Shown here: piece by piece, positions 7,941 to 17,637 of the stretch
How the letters are laid out: each line of letters starts with the position of its first letter
How positions within the stretch are numbered: position 1 is the first letter of the stretch
From: Chara braunii
Lineage: Eukaryota; Streptophyta; Charophyceae; Charales; Characeae
Assembly: GCA_003427395.1 (NCBI GenBank)
Contig: BFEA01000582.1
Location: forward strand, 648,846 to 671,537
Length of the DNA: 22,692 bases
Direction: 5' to 3'
Made by a program: the position numbers and the translations under genes
The notes under the pieces: generated by a model
Told to the model about the DNA's origin: nothing
The model's input: the letters and a program-made list of their open reading frames with translations, nothing else
Database searches by the model: none

Positions 7941-9108
7941 ATGGACAACTGCCCGATGTTCGCCTTTCTCGTGTTGACCGTGATCTGGGAGCTGATGCTC
8001 CGCTTTCTGTTCCCCATTGGCTTCTTTCCGACCAGTAGGATAGGAGCCATTGAGCATAGGTTCAGAAAGCGAATGGATTTGGAATTTCAGGAGGTGAAAA
8101 AAAAGGAGGAGAAAATTAGGAAAACAGATGAAAAAGAAAAGAGGAAGAGAGAGTTGGAGGCGGCGAGAAGGAAATTGGATGAGCAGATGGAGTAGGTGGA
8201 TGATAATGATGAAGAGGAAGAGGAAGAAGAAGAAGAAGGCGAGGTAAAGACGGGAGTTGGAGAAGAAGCAGCGAAGTGGGAAACACTCGGGAGGAGCCAG
8301 GATCGGCCTGGCCATGTGTTTTCTGCCCAGAACAATTCTGGGATTGGCAAAGGGCCTTTTGGGGTTGCAGAGGGATAATACCTTGGAGGACCCCGAGGAA
8401 GAGGAGGCCTACTAGGCTGCTACAACTGTTGCCGAGAATGAAGAAAAACAGATACAGGAGCAGGAGAACCAGTTTGAAGAAGATTGGCAGGCCGTGCTGC
8501 AGAAAAAGGAGGGAGTTTGAAAGCAAAAAGACGATGTTGCAGGAAGGGGTGGAGCTGATACGCACGCTGCAGGAGCACACAAAAGTTGAGACTGGCCCCA
8601 AGATCTGCCTCCTCATGCAAGTAGCTCTCCGTGGAGCACACAAAAGTTGAGACTGACCCCAAGATTTCCCTACTCATGCAAGTAGCTCTCCGTGCCGCAA
8701 ATGAGACTGCAGCCCTGCGGCTATCTATAGATATCTTTGTTTCCTGATAGGAAGAATAGATCGGGAAGTGGAATAACTTCGGGAACGCCACTTACTGGAC
8801 CATCCACGATAAGGCTGAGGAGTATGCCTGTGGGTTAGCGGACTACTGTAAGAAAGTGATCGCTTAGGCGGTGGAGACAACAAGACCTCGGGGTGGAGGT
8901 CCTCCTGATGGAGATGATGGTAATGGGGGCGATGGCAACGAAAAAGGGAAAGATAAGATGGAAGAAGATGATGATGAAGAGGGGAGATAAAATGAAAATG
9001 TTGTGGACGTAAATCGGTAGAAAGAAGAGAAGTTTACGCTGTGGGATTCGGCCTTGCGAACATACATGTACGGTCAAAAGGTGGCGGTGCAAGGGCAGGT
9101 AATGTTGG
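7941..9108 (+). pseudogene. Broken ORF: hydrophobic N-terminus plus acidic coiled coil
   Basis: An ATG in a good eukaryotic context (CACCATGG) starts an 84-codon frame. A hydrophobic segment at residues 6-29 (FAFLVLTVIWELMLRF...) is followed by a highly charged helix (VKKKEEKIRKTDEKEKRKRE). After a TAG at 8193-8195 the frame continues with an Asp/Glu run and GEEAAKWE. A shifted frame gives NTLEDPEEEEAY and EEKQIQEQENQFEEDW. After a 61-bp tandem duplication at 8572-8693 there is a last frame from about 8775 (YWTIHDKAEEYACGLADYCK...) to TAA at 9106-9108, with TAG/TAA interruptions. I do not recognise the family; a retroelement gag or a multicopy algal gene is possible. The stops and shifts make it a pseudogene. 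Confidence 0.45.
8572..8693 (+). repeat. 61-bp tandem duplication inside the coiled-coil ORF
   Basis: Units 8572-8632 and 8633-8693 both start GAGCACACAAAAGTTGAGAC and end AGCTCTCCGTG, with only a few substitutions. Since 61 is not a multiple of three, the duplication shifts the frame of the surrounding ORF. Confidence 0.85.
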
Positions 9109-9110
9109 CT

Positions 9111-10312
9111 ATGTAAGGACCTGCCAAAACACGGACTGAGAACGCAAATGAGTTTTGAGTTTTGCAGCTGGAATGAATGCCTTGCTGAGATTCTCACTTT
9201 TTGCTGAGTTTTCTAAGTCTGTGTTTCTGCGTGTTTGCTGGTCTGCGTGCCTGTCAGAGTGCTTGTTGGCCTGAGTGTGTGCCAGGGCAGTTGTTTGTTT
9301 GGAGGCCCGGCGGGCCGGTACTTACCTGTGGTCGTGACTTTGGGGTTGCAACGGGGAAAAACACTCAAGTCGCCAAAGGGGGTAGTAGTTTAGGGCATAC
9401 TCAAGTAGCGGTAGTGTAGGCCATAGGCACTCTAGTAGCGTTCGGTCGAGCAGAAGAATAAAACTAGTTAGTATTTTTAGAGGCCTAGTAATGGTAGGGT
9501 AGGTGTAGGCGGGTACTAGTTCAAGTAGTTGGAGTCTAAGGCTTGTGCGAACGATGTTAGAGCGTGCAACGATGTTAGAGCAACCGGTTGCGCGTCGAGG
9601 CGACCGGTTGTGAGGCTGGTTGCCCGGTATATCTCCAGGAGCGAGTTGCTCGTCGTTTGCTGCGTGCAAGTTTGGGCCTCATGCTGCTGGAGCGCCTGGA
9701 GGAGCGCTGTGGGGGAAGAGGAGCGCCCAACTCTCCAACTGGGCTATGGTGGAGTCGTCCGGTAGGAGGAGGGACAAGGGGACTAGGAGAGGGGAGCGCC
9801 AGAGGTACTTACCTGGCTATGGTGGACACCATCTTCGTCACCTTGGTAGGCGCTGCATTTGGAATGCCCAAGTTGGGGTGGCACTGCACCAAGAAGCTTT
9901 GAGGCAAAGTTAGGCATGGTGGCCCTAGAGGAAGAGGACATAGCTGCCTCATGTTGTCTTTTGCACGTCAAGGCAAGGCCCTTAGTAATCAGCTATAGCC
10001 TAGGCCTGGATGAAGAGAGAGAGGAGGGTGGCCATGGCTATGGTGGACCTCTTGTTGTGCTGGCAGTAGAGGTGGGATTTAGACATTGATTCTGGTTCAA
10101 CCATTCATTATTATTATTATTTACTGTTTGAAAGAGAAAAGGAGTTAGTTGGCGAAGAAGGGGGAATTATCATTGGTGTTTTGCTGGTGTACATATTCTT
10201 TCTTTCTTCTTCTTCAACTCTCCCTCTTCTCAAGCTCATTCATTTCTTTTGCAATTGGACAACATTTTACTTCTTGTGACTTGGCACTTCGAAATTGGCC
10301 AGGATTGTAACA
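9111..10312 (+). mobile_element. Probable 5' LTR of a plus-strand gypsy-type element
   Basis: The right boundary is well placed: the sequence ends ...TTGTAACA at 10312 and a tRNA primer site follows one base later. The left boundary at the TG of TGTAAGGACC (9111) is a guess, because no second LTR copy is in the window. The interior is non-coding, GC-rich in the middle (9600-9800), with many short GTAG-type repeats near 9380-9530. Long ORFs across it do not match known proteins convincingly. Confidence 0.4.
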
Positions 10313-10313
10313 T

Positions 10314-10325
10314 TGGTATCAAAGC
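10314..10325 (+). other. Primer-binding site, initiator-Met tRNA type
   Basis: TGGTATCAAAGC differs at one position from the usual plant retrotransposon site TGGTATCAGAGC, which pairs with the 3' end of initiator methionine tRNA. It lies one base after a CA-ending LTR boundary. That is where reverse transcription of an LTR retrotransposon starts. Confidence 0.75.
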
Positions 10326-11519
10326 GGATTCTACTTGCTGGCGAGAGTTGACTTTGTTGTCCCAACGCTAAGCGGTTTAGGGCAACCACTTAGTTTAGGG
10401 TTGGTTGTGAGTGGAAATTGGGGCAGCGTGGTACGGGGAAGCTTCCCCCACCCGGCTGGGATCGTTTAGGGTTGGCATTGAACTCAGCCAGGTTGCTTGA
10501 GTGTGAGATTGGGTTGGCGAGACACTTCGAGAAACTTCGTTCGACAGTTTGTGAGAAGCAACAGTGAGAGGCACTCACAACTGGAATCTGGACTTACGAA
10601 AGCCACTTTCCTCAAGTACGCGAGCTTGATGGAGGTGGACATTCTGCATCAACAGACTGCAAGTTGCTACTTTGGTCTTCAACATCAGTGGGGTATCTGA
10701 CGTTGTAGTTTGGTGTTGGAGTCAGACGCTCTTGTTAGATAGGACACTAGTGTAGGGGTAGCGTTAAATGGGTCAGGAGGACCATATGATAGGGGAGTGA
10801 GTTATACTCCATTTTGAATCTCATGGCACTCGGGTAAGTGCCATTCACCTATGGGATGCCCATGATATTTTTCTATAGTGCTTTGTCTTTTAATTACTAA
10901 ACGATTGTAGTTTGAAGTAAAAATTCGTGTTTTTCAGTACGGTAAAGGCGGAGAATAGGTCCAAGTGGGACCTTTTTTGGTTGGTACTTAGTCATGGCCA
11001 ACGTGGGACCTATTGGTACCCAATGGGACCGTCCCAAATTTGTTGACGTGAAGTTTACTATCTTTTTTTATTGGAAATTCGAAGTTTTATTATATTGGTT
11101 ACAACGCTCGTTGCCGAGGGGATCTTGATTGAGACGTTTTGCAGACTTTACCGTACAGTCTGTCGCTTGACTCGCTCTATATACGCCACTCAGTTCTCCG
11201 TTGTTGCATATTGTTACTCGATGTCTGAATTTGCTGTACTTTCACAGAACCGATCAGATTGGGCTCGAGAGGATCTCGTACTTGATCTAATCAAGTTGAG
11301 ACGCTGGATTAGAACTCTTATATGAAATTAAATTTTATTTATTTATTTTGGTTGCTCTCGAGTCCACATGTATTGTCGCTCCGGCGAGGAGTGCTACCTT
11401 CTCTTTCTATGTGCTTTTCAGTTTTTTTTTTTTTTCAACGAGTTTATTTTTCGATACCCGTAGAGACTCGTAAATAAAAGGAAGATAGAGAGGGGAGGGA
11501 GAGAGAAGAGAAACGAAAA
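10326..11519 (+). other. Leader region between primer site and gag; no gene recognised
   Basis: About 1.2 kb separates the primer-binding site from the gag reading. It is AT-rich in places with several GTGGGACC-like words near 10960-11030, and no ORF shows protein similarity. It fits an untranslated leader of the plus-strand element, possibly with later insertions. Confidence 0.4.
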
Positions 11520-12514
11520 GTGACCGACTTGAGTGGACACGTATTGGGAGGAGGAGAATTCGCAGATCTCCAGAAAGCCCAGGTGCCTAATCCTCTTCCA
11601 CTACCCTCTGGCTCCGAAGCTCCTTCTGAAACAAGTCTTGCCCCTCTTACCATACCCTCTTCTTCTTCTTCTCCGAGTGTGGTTGACAGCCTCTCGAAAC
11701 TTGTAGTAGGTGCAAATTTTGTTGTTGCTGGAGGAAGCAACAATGCAGGAAATTCGGCAACTGTTGCAGCCCCAAGGGCAGAACCAGCATACACTTGTCC
11801 CACCTATAGCAGTCCCTATGTGGATTGAAGGCGGTCCAAATATTGTCCACGTACGATGGCAAGGGCAACATTCAGTCTTGGATCAGCTCTATGAGAGCCT
11901 ACTTTGAGGTGCTGGGAACACAACTAAGGGCAACGTCCTTTATCATGGGAACGAATGTCGAACCCGTTGTACATGGCTTCTTAGAAGTCCAAGCTGTGCG
12001 AGTTGGGTATACAAAGGTAAATCTGACGCAATGGCTTAAAGGCACGCTCGTTGTCATAATTGAAAAGATTTTAATAAAACAATATAAGGACGCACATGTT
12101 GCTGCAAGAGTCAAGCTTGGCCATCTCAATCGTAGCACACGGTCGAGCTCCATGGAAAACCTACATTCCTATTTCAACAAAATATTTGCTACTCCCAAAT
12201 TGGAGAGGACTAATCAGTCATGCTAGGATGTGTTGAAAGGTACGATTCCCACTTCTTACGCACATTGCCTAGGCAAAAACCTCATTGGGTATATGGACTT
12301 ATTTTCCCTCATGTGGGATGTAGTCAACTTGGAGGCACAAGATATGGCTTCCACAACAGGCGGCAAGAAGCCCACATGCAGCAGACGGTTCAGAGGAAAC
12401 AACTGTCTCAATGCGCTTAATCTGTTGGAGGCTGAAGAGGAGGCCTTTGTAGATGACCCTACTCTTGGTGACGACCAAGAACAAGACACTGACACAATCT
12501 GGCCATGCGTTTGA
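11520..12514 (+). pseudogene. Ty3/gypsy gag, disrupted
   Basis: The N-terminal part (from 11520, Ser/Pro-rich, ending PAYTCPTYSSPYVD) and the main part (from about 11825) are in different frames, so at least one frameshift lies near 11820. The main frame starts with ILSTYDGKGNIQSWISSMRAYFEVL, the F-x-G-x-x-x-x-x-x-W-I-x-x-M-x-x-Y-F pattern of retrotransposon gag (capsid) proteins. It continues through VHGFLEVQAVRVGYTKVNL, WLKGTLVVIIEKI and a HLNRSTRSSSMENLHSYF helix. A TAG at 12224-12226 interrupts the frame, which then continues in phase (DVLKGTIPTSYAHCLGKNL...) to 12514. No CCHC zinc knuckle and no pol follow, so the element is truncated. Confidence 0.65.
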
Positions 12515-12527
12515 AATTATTAACGAA

Positions 12528-12752
12528 CCAAAGAAATTTAATGCCTTAAAAAAAAGGCGAGTGCCCTCTCGGACATGTTACATAGGAGTGAAAGAAAACA
12601 ACAGACGATCGTGATCCAAAGAAATTTAATGCCAACCAGTTTCAGAATTGTGATCGTGACTGGTGTCGATCACATCGGCTCCCGCCTTTCTCTCAAAAGG
12701 CGAGTGCCCTCTCGGACATGTTACATAGGAGTGAAAGAAAACAACAGACGAT
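12528..12752 (+). repeat. Identical 58-bp direct repeats just after gag
   Basis: 12552-12609 and 12695-12752 are identical over 58 bases (AAAAGGCGAGTGCCCTCTCG to ACAACAGACGAT). A shorter word, CCAAAGAAATTTAATGCC, is repeated at 12528-12545 and 12616-12633 with a different spacing. This points to two local duplication steps, the larger one recent or kept identical by conversion. Confidence 0.85.
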
Positions 12753-14035
12753 ACTACTTGGAGACAATGCACAAACAGTTCCAGCGAACTGCCGAGATGA
12801 ATGCGCTCGTGTCATCCTATCGCTGCTCTAGCCGAGTGCGCCAACCGTACTTCTCGTTGTTCCCTAAGACACGATAGGTTCTCGCGAGACACAACTCACC
12901 TTCCATAAGGGGTTGTCACCACCCTTCAGGGGTGTATCCATATCGAGCTACTGATCCACATGCGAAAGCTTTTATATGTTATCGCAAAGGTAGGTTAATT
13001 GAGGGCTTTTGCTTGCTTTGCTGCAGTATAGGTAGTCGTGGTTAGAACGTCGTTTGAACCCGAATGTCGTCCTTTTTCTAGGGAGCTGATTCCCTAGTTA
13101 CGAAGCGAACGTCGGTCGACTAGGACGGTCTCAACAAAGCGTAAAACCCAGAAAATAATCCTAGTCCATTAGATGCCAGTCAAAAGAAGGTGATAATAAT
13201 CGCCCTCATTTACATCAAAACGAATTGATGGTAGCCGATAGGTATATACGATTCAACATAAGTTGAAACGATATATAGAGCCGTCAACCAAAAGTTAGCT
13301 TAAACAATAATCAGTATTCAACCGATAAGGTAACCGAACTGCCTAAATGTTAACTTGATGAGATGAGTTGCCAAAGGTTTTCCATTTCATTCCCATATTG
13401 ACCGAAGATAAGGAATACTCTCCTGTCACCACTTGTCAATGAGCTCCTAAAATGACAATTTACTTAGTGAATGATTCTTGATCAGGTGGATTACTTGAAG
13501 TGTTGCATGTCCGATAACAATCTCCTGACTTAATTGCTTTTCTTGATATTGAAAGCTCACAAATGTTCTTGCCTTTGCGTAAGGAGAATTGTCACCTGAT
13601 CTATCCACCCTTGGTCCGCGATTCTTGTGGTTCGAAACCCATCCGCGCAAGTGGCGCCTACGTGCGACCACTTTGAACTAGTTTTTCATTGGACCAGACT
13701 TCACAAGGCACCGATTTCCCATATGACATTGACACCTTAAAACGATTACTTCAAAGGTCGCTAATTCAGTTTCCTCCTTGGCAAAATTAGGGTAAAATTG
13801 AAACCTCTCCTCAGTTGCTTGATCCGTCTCAATGTCTGCAAAAACAATGTCAGTTGTTCCGTCCCAAATGTTGACGTCTTGCGCTAAACCGCGGGAAAAA
13901 ATAACCCCGCACGGTACGACCCTCCAAACCGGGCCAGAAAGTGCGCCAGCACCCGTACCACCTCCGGATCACATTGAAGTGTATGACGGTTGCCGCACAT
14001 CACTTCACAAAAAATAATGGCAGAACCACCGTCCG
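12753..14035. other. No recognised gene
   Basis: The plus strand from 12753 to 12877 stays open but matches nothing I know. 12880-13440 has short ORFs only. On the minus strand 13447-13671 has a 74-codon ORF with ordinary protein-like composition (HLRGWVSNHKNRGPRVDRSG... then VSFQYQEKQLSQEIVIGH); I cannot assign it, and it may be an unrecognised exon or chance. Confidence 0.4.
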
Positions 14036-14706
14036 CCTCGCCGTTAAAAACCAGTATCACGGTTGCCCAACACCACCACCCGATTGCTCCCAACAAAGAA
14101 GGGCCCACTGCACTTTCCCTCAAAATAGTGCCATTCACCGGTCCAACAAATTTCATCTGTATGGTCCCACTGGATGTACCACCATTGCTGTGCCATTGAT
14201 CGAGTAACACCTCCTCCTGCAAATCCCTGTAGATGGCATGCTGGCAGTCGGGCAGCATCTCCCCTAAGCCTTGTGTCGTTGCCACGCCGACAATCCAACA
14301 GCATAACCCCACTGGAATGGGTGCTGCTTGCCATGCAACTGGTCCCCGACGCCGCAGCACTAGCATAGAGGTCGGGCAAAAGCTCCCTGCCCTTAGCTAT
14401 GGCTGCCCTCGCCTTCTCCCTCAGCAGTACCTCTCCTCTACTTTCAGACCTCCCCCTCACTCTCCAGCACCAGCACCTCTTCCTCGAGCTCCCTCAAGGT
14501 AGTGCAGCATCTGGCCAACACTTAAACGAGTGAGAGCATCAACAGCACTGCCACATTTGTGAGGCAGCAGGGTGGAGTGTTGTCTTTTGTAGCTACTGCA
14601 GGGTGGTGGCCAACACTCTAGCCCACATACAAAATCGCGGCTCATGCAGAGCCCTTGACCTGAGGTAAGATCAAGGGCCCATTGTGGCCGCACCTCAGCC
14701 ACGCAC
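14036..14706. repeat. Tandem duplication, copy 1
   Basis: This unit matches 14710-15643 head to tail. The first half (14036-14395) aligns with 14710-15020 and the second half (14396-14704) with 15333-15641, at roughly 80-90% by eye. The minus strand carries long open frames in both copies, sharing words such as MLPDCQHAI, DLQEEVLL, ILRESAV and, in the other half, YKRQHSTLLPHKCGSAVDAL. Two frames stay open, so I cannot say which, if either, was coding. No domain is recognised. Confidence 0.8.
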
Positions 14707-14709
14707 CCG

Positions 14710-15643
14710 CCTCACCGTCAAAAACCAGTACCACGGTCGCCCAACACCATATACCCAATCGCGCCCAACAAAGAAAGGCCCACTGCACCACACATTTTCG
14801 ACAGCACTTTCCCTCAAAATAATGCCACCGACCGGTGAAAAAAAATTCATCAGCATGGTCCCACCGGATGTACCATCGTTGCCGTGCCATTGATTGAGCA
14901 ACACCTCCTCCTGCAAATCCCCGCAGATGGCGTGCTGGCAATCGGGCAGCATCTCCCCTTAAAGCACTGCGTCGTTGCGCAACACAAACATAGAGGTCGG
15001 GCAAAAACTCACAGCCCTTATGGTTCTGGCTTCTTTCCCATTCTGGGGAGCATCAGTTCAGTTCCTATTCCCCCGGCAAGTCCAAGATAGTACAATGGTT
15101 ACTCACACTCCTCCCCCTTCTGGCGTGGAGGCCCAGAAGACGGCATTGATTACTTCCTTGAAGGAGGATGTACCGATCTTCACCCCTGCTTAAGCTAGCC
15201 TATTCTAGACTGTTTTTTCCTTAGAAGCTATGAGTGTTAGCGACTTGACTTTGCTTGAACTATCCGGTCTCTTTTCTGTCTTTTCCTTACTGTCAATTGA
15301 GCCTATTTTTTGTCTCTGTTTTTCCGGTCTTAGCTATGGCTGCCCTGGCCTGCTCCCTCAGCAGTACCTCTCCTCTACGTGCAGACCTCCCCCTCATTCT
15401 CCATTACCAGCACCTCTTCCTTGAGCTCCCTCAAGGTAGTGCAGCATCTGGCCAACACTCAAATGAGTGAGAGCATCAACTGCACTGCCACATTTGTGAG
15501 GCAGCAGGGTGGAGTGATGTCTTTTGTAGTTACTGGAGGATGGTGGCCAGCACTTTAGCCCACAGGCAAAATCGCGCAGCTCATGCAAAGCCCTTGACCT
15601 TAGGTAAGATCAAGGGCCCATTGTGGCCACACCTCAGCCACAC
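14710..15643. repeat. Tandem duplication, copy 2, carrying 312 extra bases
   Basis: This is the second copy of the unit at 14036-14706. Relative to copy 1, 312 bases are added between matching halves: homology stops at 15020 and resumes at 15333, with TTA at 15018-15020 and again at 15330-15332. The extra segment has no inverted termini that I can see. It contains a short plus-strand open frame (MVTHTPPPSGVEAQKTAL...) of unknown origin. It is either an insertion in copy 2 or a deletion in copy 1. Confidence 0.75.
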
Positions 15644-15647
15644 ACTC

Positions 15648-15677
15648 AAGGAGGCAGATACCTTCAACTGCCTCCTT
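15648..15677. other. Perfect 10-bp hairpin followed by T-run
   Basis: AAGGAGGCAG and CTGCCTCCTT form a perfect stem with a 10-base loop, immediately followed by TTTTATTTTT. In bacteria this would look like an intrinsic terminator; in this eukaryotic context it is simply a foldback at the edge of the tandem duplication. Confidence 0.5.
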
Positions 15678-15863
15678 TTTTATTTTTCTTTTCTTTAACT
15701 CAGCTATCTCGGGATTTCATCAGATAGCTGAGAGTCTGGCATTTTTGAAACACTTAATTTTATTTGACTTTTTTCCAAAGTTAGGTTGCAGAAATGGCAC
15801 ATTCAATTTCACTTACCTCACCTGGGTGGTCACGCTCACACTTAGGCAGTGTGCACCCAGGGC

Positions 15864-15998
15864 CACTTCGTGGCCATGTTTGTGGCCATTGTATTCTCCT
15901 CCCCCTTCTCTTTCTCTCCTAACCCCCCCTNCACTTCGTGGCCATGTTTGTGGCCATTGTATTCTCCTCCCCCTTCTCTTTCTCTCCTATGCCCCCCT
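15864..15998. repeat. 67-bp repeat on both sides of a single N
   Basis: 15864-15930 and 15932-15998 are almost identical (both begin CACTTCGTGGCCATGTTTGT; they differ only at two adjacent bases near the end). They are separated by one N at 15931. This is the pattern left when two contig ends that overlap are scaffolded without being merged. Confidence 0.9.
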
Positions 15999-16025
15999 TG
16001 TTTTCCTTCATGGGGCAGCTCGCCG

Positions 16026-16350
16026 TTAAAAACGAACGTTCGCCCCCTCAATCCTCCCCCACGTCACTTCACAAAGTCGAACTAGAGTCGAGCTCGACAC
16101 GGTCTTCTTCCTTGCGTGATGTGCTTTCGCCGGAAAGTGGAAAGATACACCGCCGTGTATATTTTTCTCACTACTACCGAACAGGCAACACTCCAAAGGT
16201 GGAAAAACGGCCAAAAAAGAAAAGGAAAAAGGAAAAATAAAAGAGGGAAAAGAAGGAAAAGAAACTTTAAAACGAATGTACTTTGCCCTGCCTCGTTGGC
16301 AGGGCACTTTCCAGTGGTGCTCATTGGGGCACCACGACCTGTTGAAATAC
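16026..16350. other. Repeat-derived region related to the 85-bp unit; three small hairpins
   Basis: 16137-16165 contains TGGAAAGATACACCGCC followed by TGTAT, the reverse complement of the 85-bp unit core at 5690-5713. Both sites encode a variant of HGGVSFH in the matching frame. At 16285-16351 three small stem-loops follow one another (GCCCTGCC/GGCAGGGC, GTGGTGC/GCACCAC, GACCTGT/ACAGGTC). No gene is seen. Confidence 0.5.
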
Positions 16351-16380
16351 AGGTCTGAGCTCGATTCTAGGAGTCACGGG
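16310..16380 (+). other. Possible tRNA-derived SINE head
   Basis: TGGTGCTCATTGG resembles a Pol III A box. GCTCGATTCT, about 36 bases further on, resembles a B box (GGTTCGANTCC), with a stem-loop resembling an anticodon arm (GACCTGT...ACAGGTC) between them. The T-arm pairing is poor and no A-rich tail or target duplication is seen, so this is only a candidate. Confidence 0.25.
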
Positions 16381-17080
16381 GTATGGGCACTCAAAAGGAC
16401 ATGATGACTCGTTATGCTCTTCACCAAATATGCTAGAACATGGAAGATACTCCGCCATATCTCTGCCCCCCTCCGACGACATGACTTTCCTACTCAGATT
16501 CAGGGCATACTCACACGGGGACCTATAATCCCCCCCCCCCCCCCGCCCAAAGGGGAAAAGGCTGTTCACACGGATCTACCAAATTCGCAAATGTACTATT
16601 CCTGTGCGCATTTGTCAGCGGCCTGGGAAGCCGGGGGGCAAGGGATTTTGTGGTCACCTCTGGAGGTGACCGCAAATGCCCCTTTTTTTTTTTTGCATTT
16701 TCTTCAAAATTTGGCAAAAATTCGTTCTCAAAAGTTCTTGCACAATTTATGGATGGCGCTGTGTGACCAGCCAAGTACGAAATCCCCATTTCTCCAGACG
16801 GCCGCGACCTTGTCCCACCTGAAAAGGTACAGCAGTGTGACGTGAACCATGCCCAAAACCTCAAATCGGCACTTCCCAAATCCGCATATTTTGCGGATTT
16901 GGGGTCGCCGTGTGAGTATGACCTCAGGAGGGGGGAACCAAAAACTAAAAAATAAAACAAAGAAAAACATTAAACAACCTTGCTGCCCGTTTTCAAGGCT
17001 TGACATGACCCTCTAGGAGTTACGACTCCTGAATTGAGCCATCTGGCGCTCTTGTTTGTTTTTGTTTTTTTTGTTTTTTT
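16381..17080. other. Non-coding, homopolymers and hairpins
   Basis: This stretch holds a C run at about 16530-16546, T runs near 16684 and 17064-17082, and three perfect hairpins: 16652-16671 (9-bp stem), 16875-16903 (12-bp stem CCCAAATCCGCA, 5-base loop) and 17015-17030 (6-bp stem). No ORF resembles a known protein. Confidence 0.6.
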
Positions 17081-17085
17081 TTGGG

Positions 17086-17425
17086 ATAATTTGCAGATCA
17101 CCTCCATAAGTTGATATATATGCCAAAATGCCCCTGAAAGATGTGGGTAGAGGGGAATGCCCTTTTAGCCCAAAATCTGTGTTGTGCCCCTGTCAGGCGG
17201 GTGTGGGACCTCCTTGTTTGGGCCTTCGCCTTGTGCAACAGCGCCTAGGAAAAGTTGGCAAGTATGGGGCGTTCTGCAAAGTTGGACGGTACCTGGTAGG
17301 GGTATATTGCAAAGATGGGTATTTCACAAATTTTTTTTTTTGTCAGAGGGGCATTCCGGTCTACCCACATCTTCTAGGGGCATTTTGGCGTATATCTCAA
17401 CTTATGGGGGTAGTTTGCAAATTAT
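17086..17425. mobile_element. MITE with inverted repeats of about 77 bp
   Basis: 17086-17162 and the reverse complement of 17349-17425 match at about 87% by eye. They share ATAATTTGCA, CCATAAGTTGA, GCCAAAATGCCCCT and AAGATGTGGGTAGA. The whole is 340 bp with a 180-bp unique centre and no coding capacity. Long inverted termini in a short element are typical of a foldback-type miniature inverted-repeat transposable element. No clear target-site duplication is visible, so the superfamily is unknown. Confidence 0.8.
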
Positions 17426-17637
17426 AATTATTCCGTCTTTTTTTTCTTTTTTTTCCCCCCCTTTCTTTCCTTCTTTCTTTCTTTGGCTTATGTCAACAAC
17501 TTCTCCCTGCTATCTCGTGGCTCTGCCACAAACTATTGAAAAACGAACTTGGGTTCGTTTCAAAAACTTGGACCATTTTCTTAATTTTTCTGTGCCATCC
17601 TCACGCAGGGCTAACGAGCGCGCGGCCGATTTCGGGT

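Noticed and set aside
8180-9108. Alternative genetic code (TAG/TAA read as Gln, known in some green algae)
   Set aside because: Stops in the gypsy remnants replace Glu, Lys and other residues, frameshifts are common, and the epimerase exons give no support. Ordinary pseudogene decay is enough.
9322-9669. Minus-strand ORF with LPLLEYALN...FSPLQ resembling a gypsy integrase segment
   Set aside because: The match is short, lies in GTAG-rich repetitive sequence, and no other integrase motif stands in order around it.
14036-15643. CRISPR-like or phage-like array
   Set aside because: There are only two long diverged copies, with no short regular repeats and spacers.
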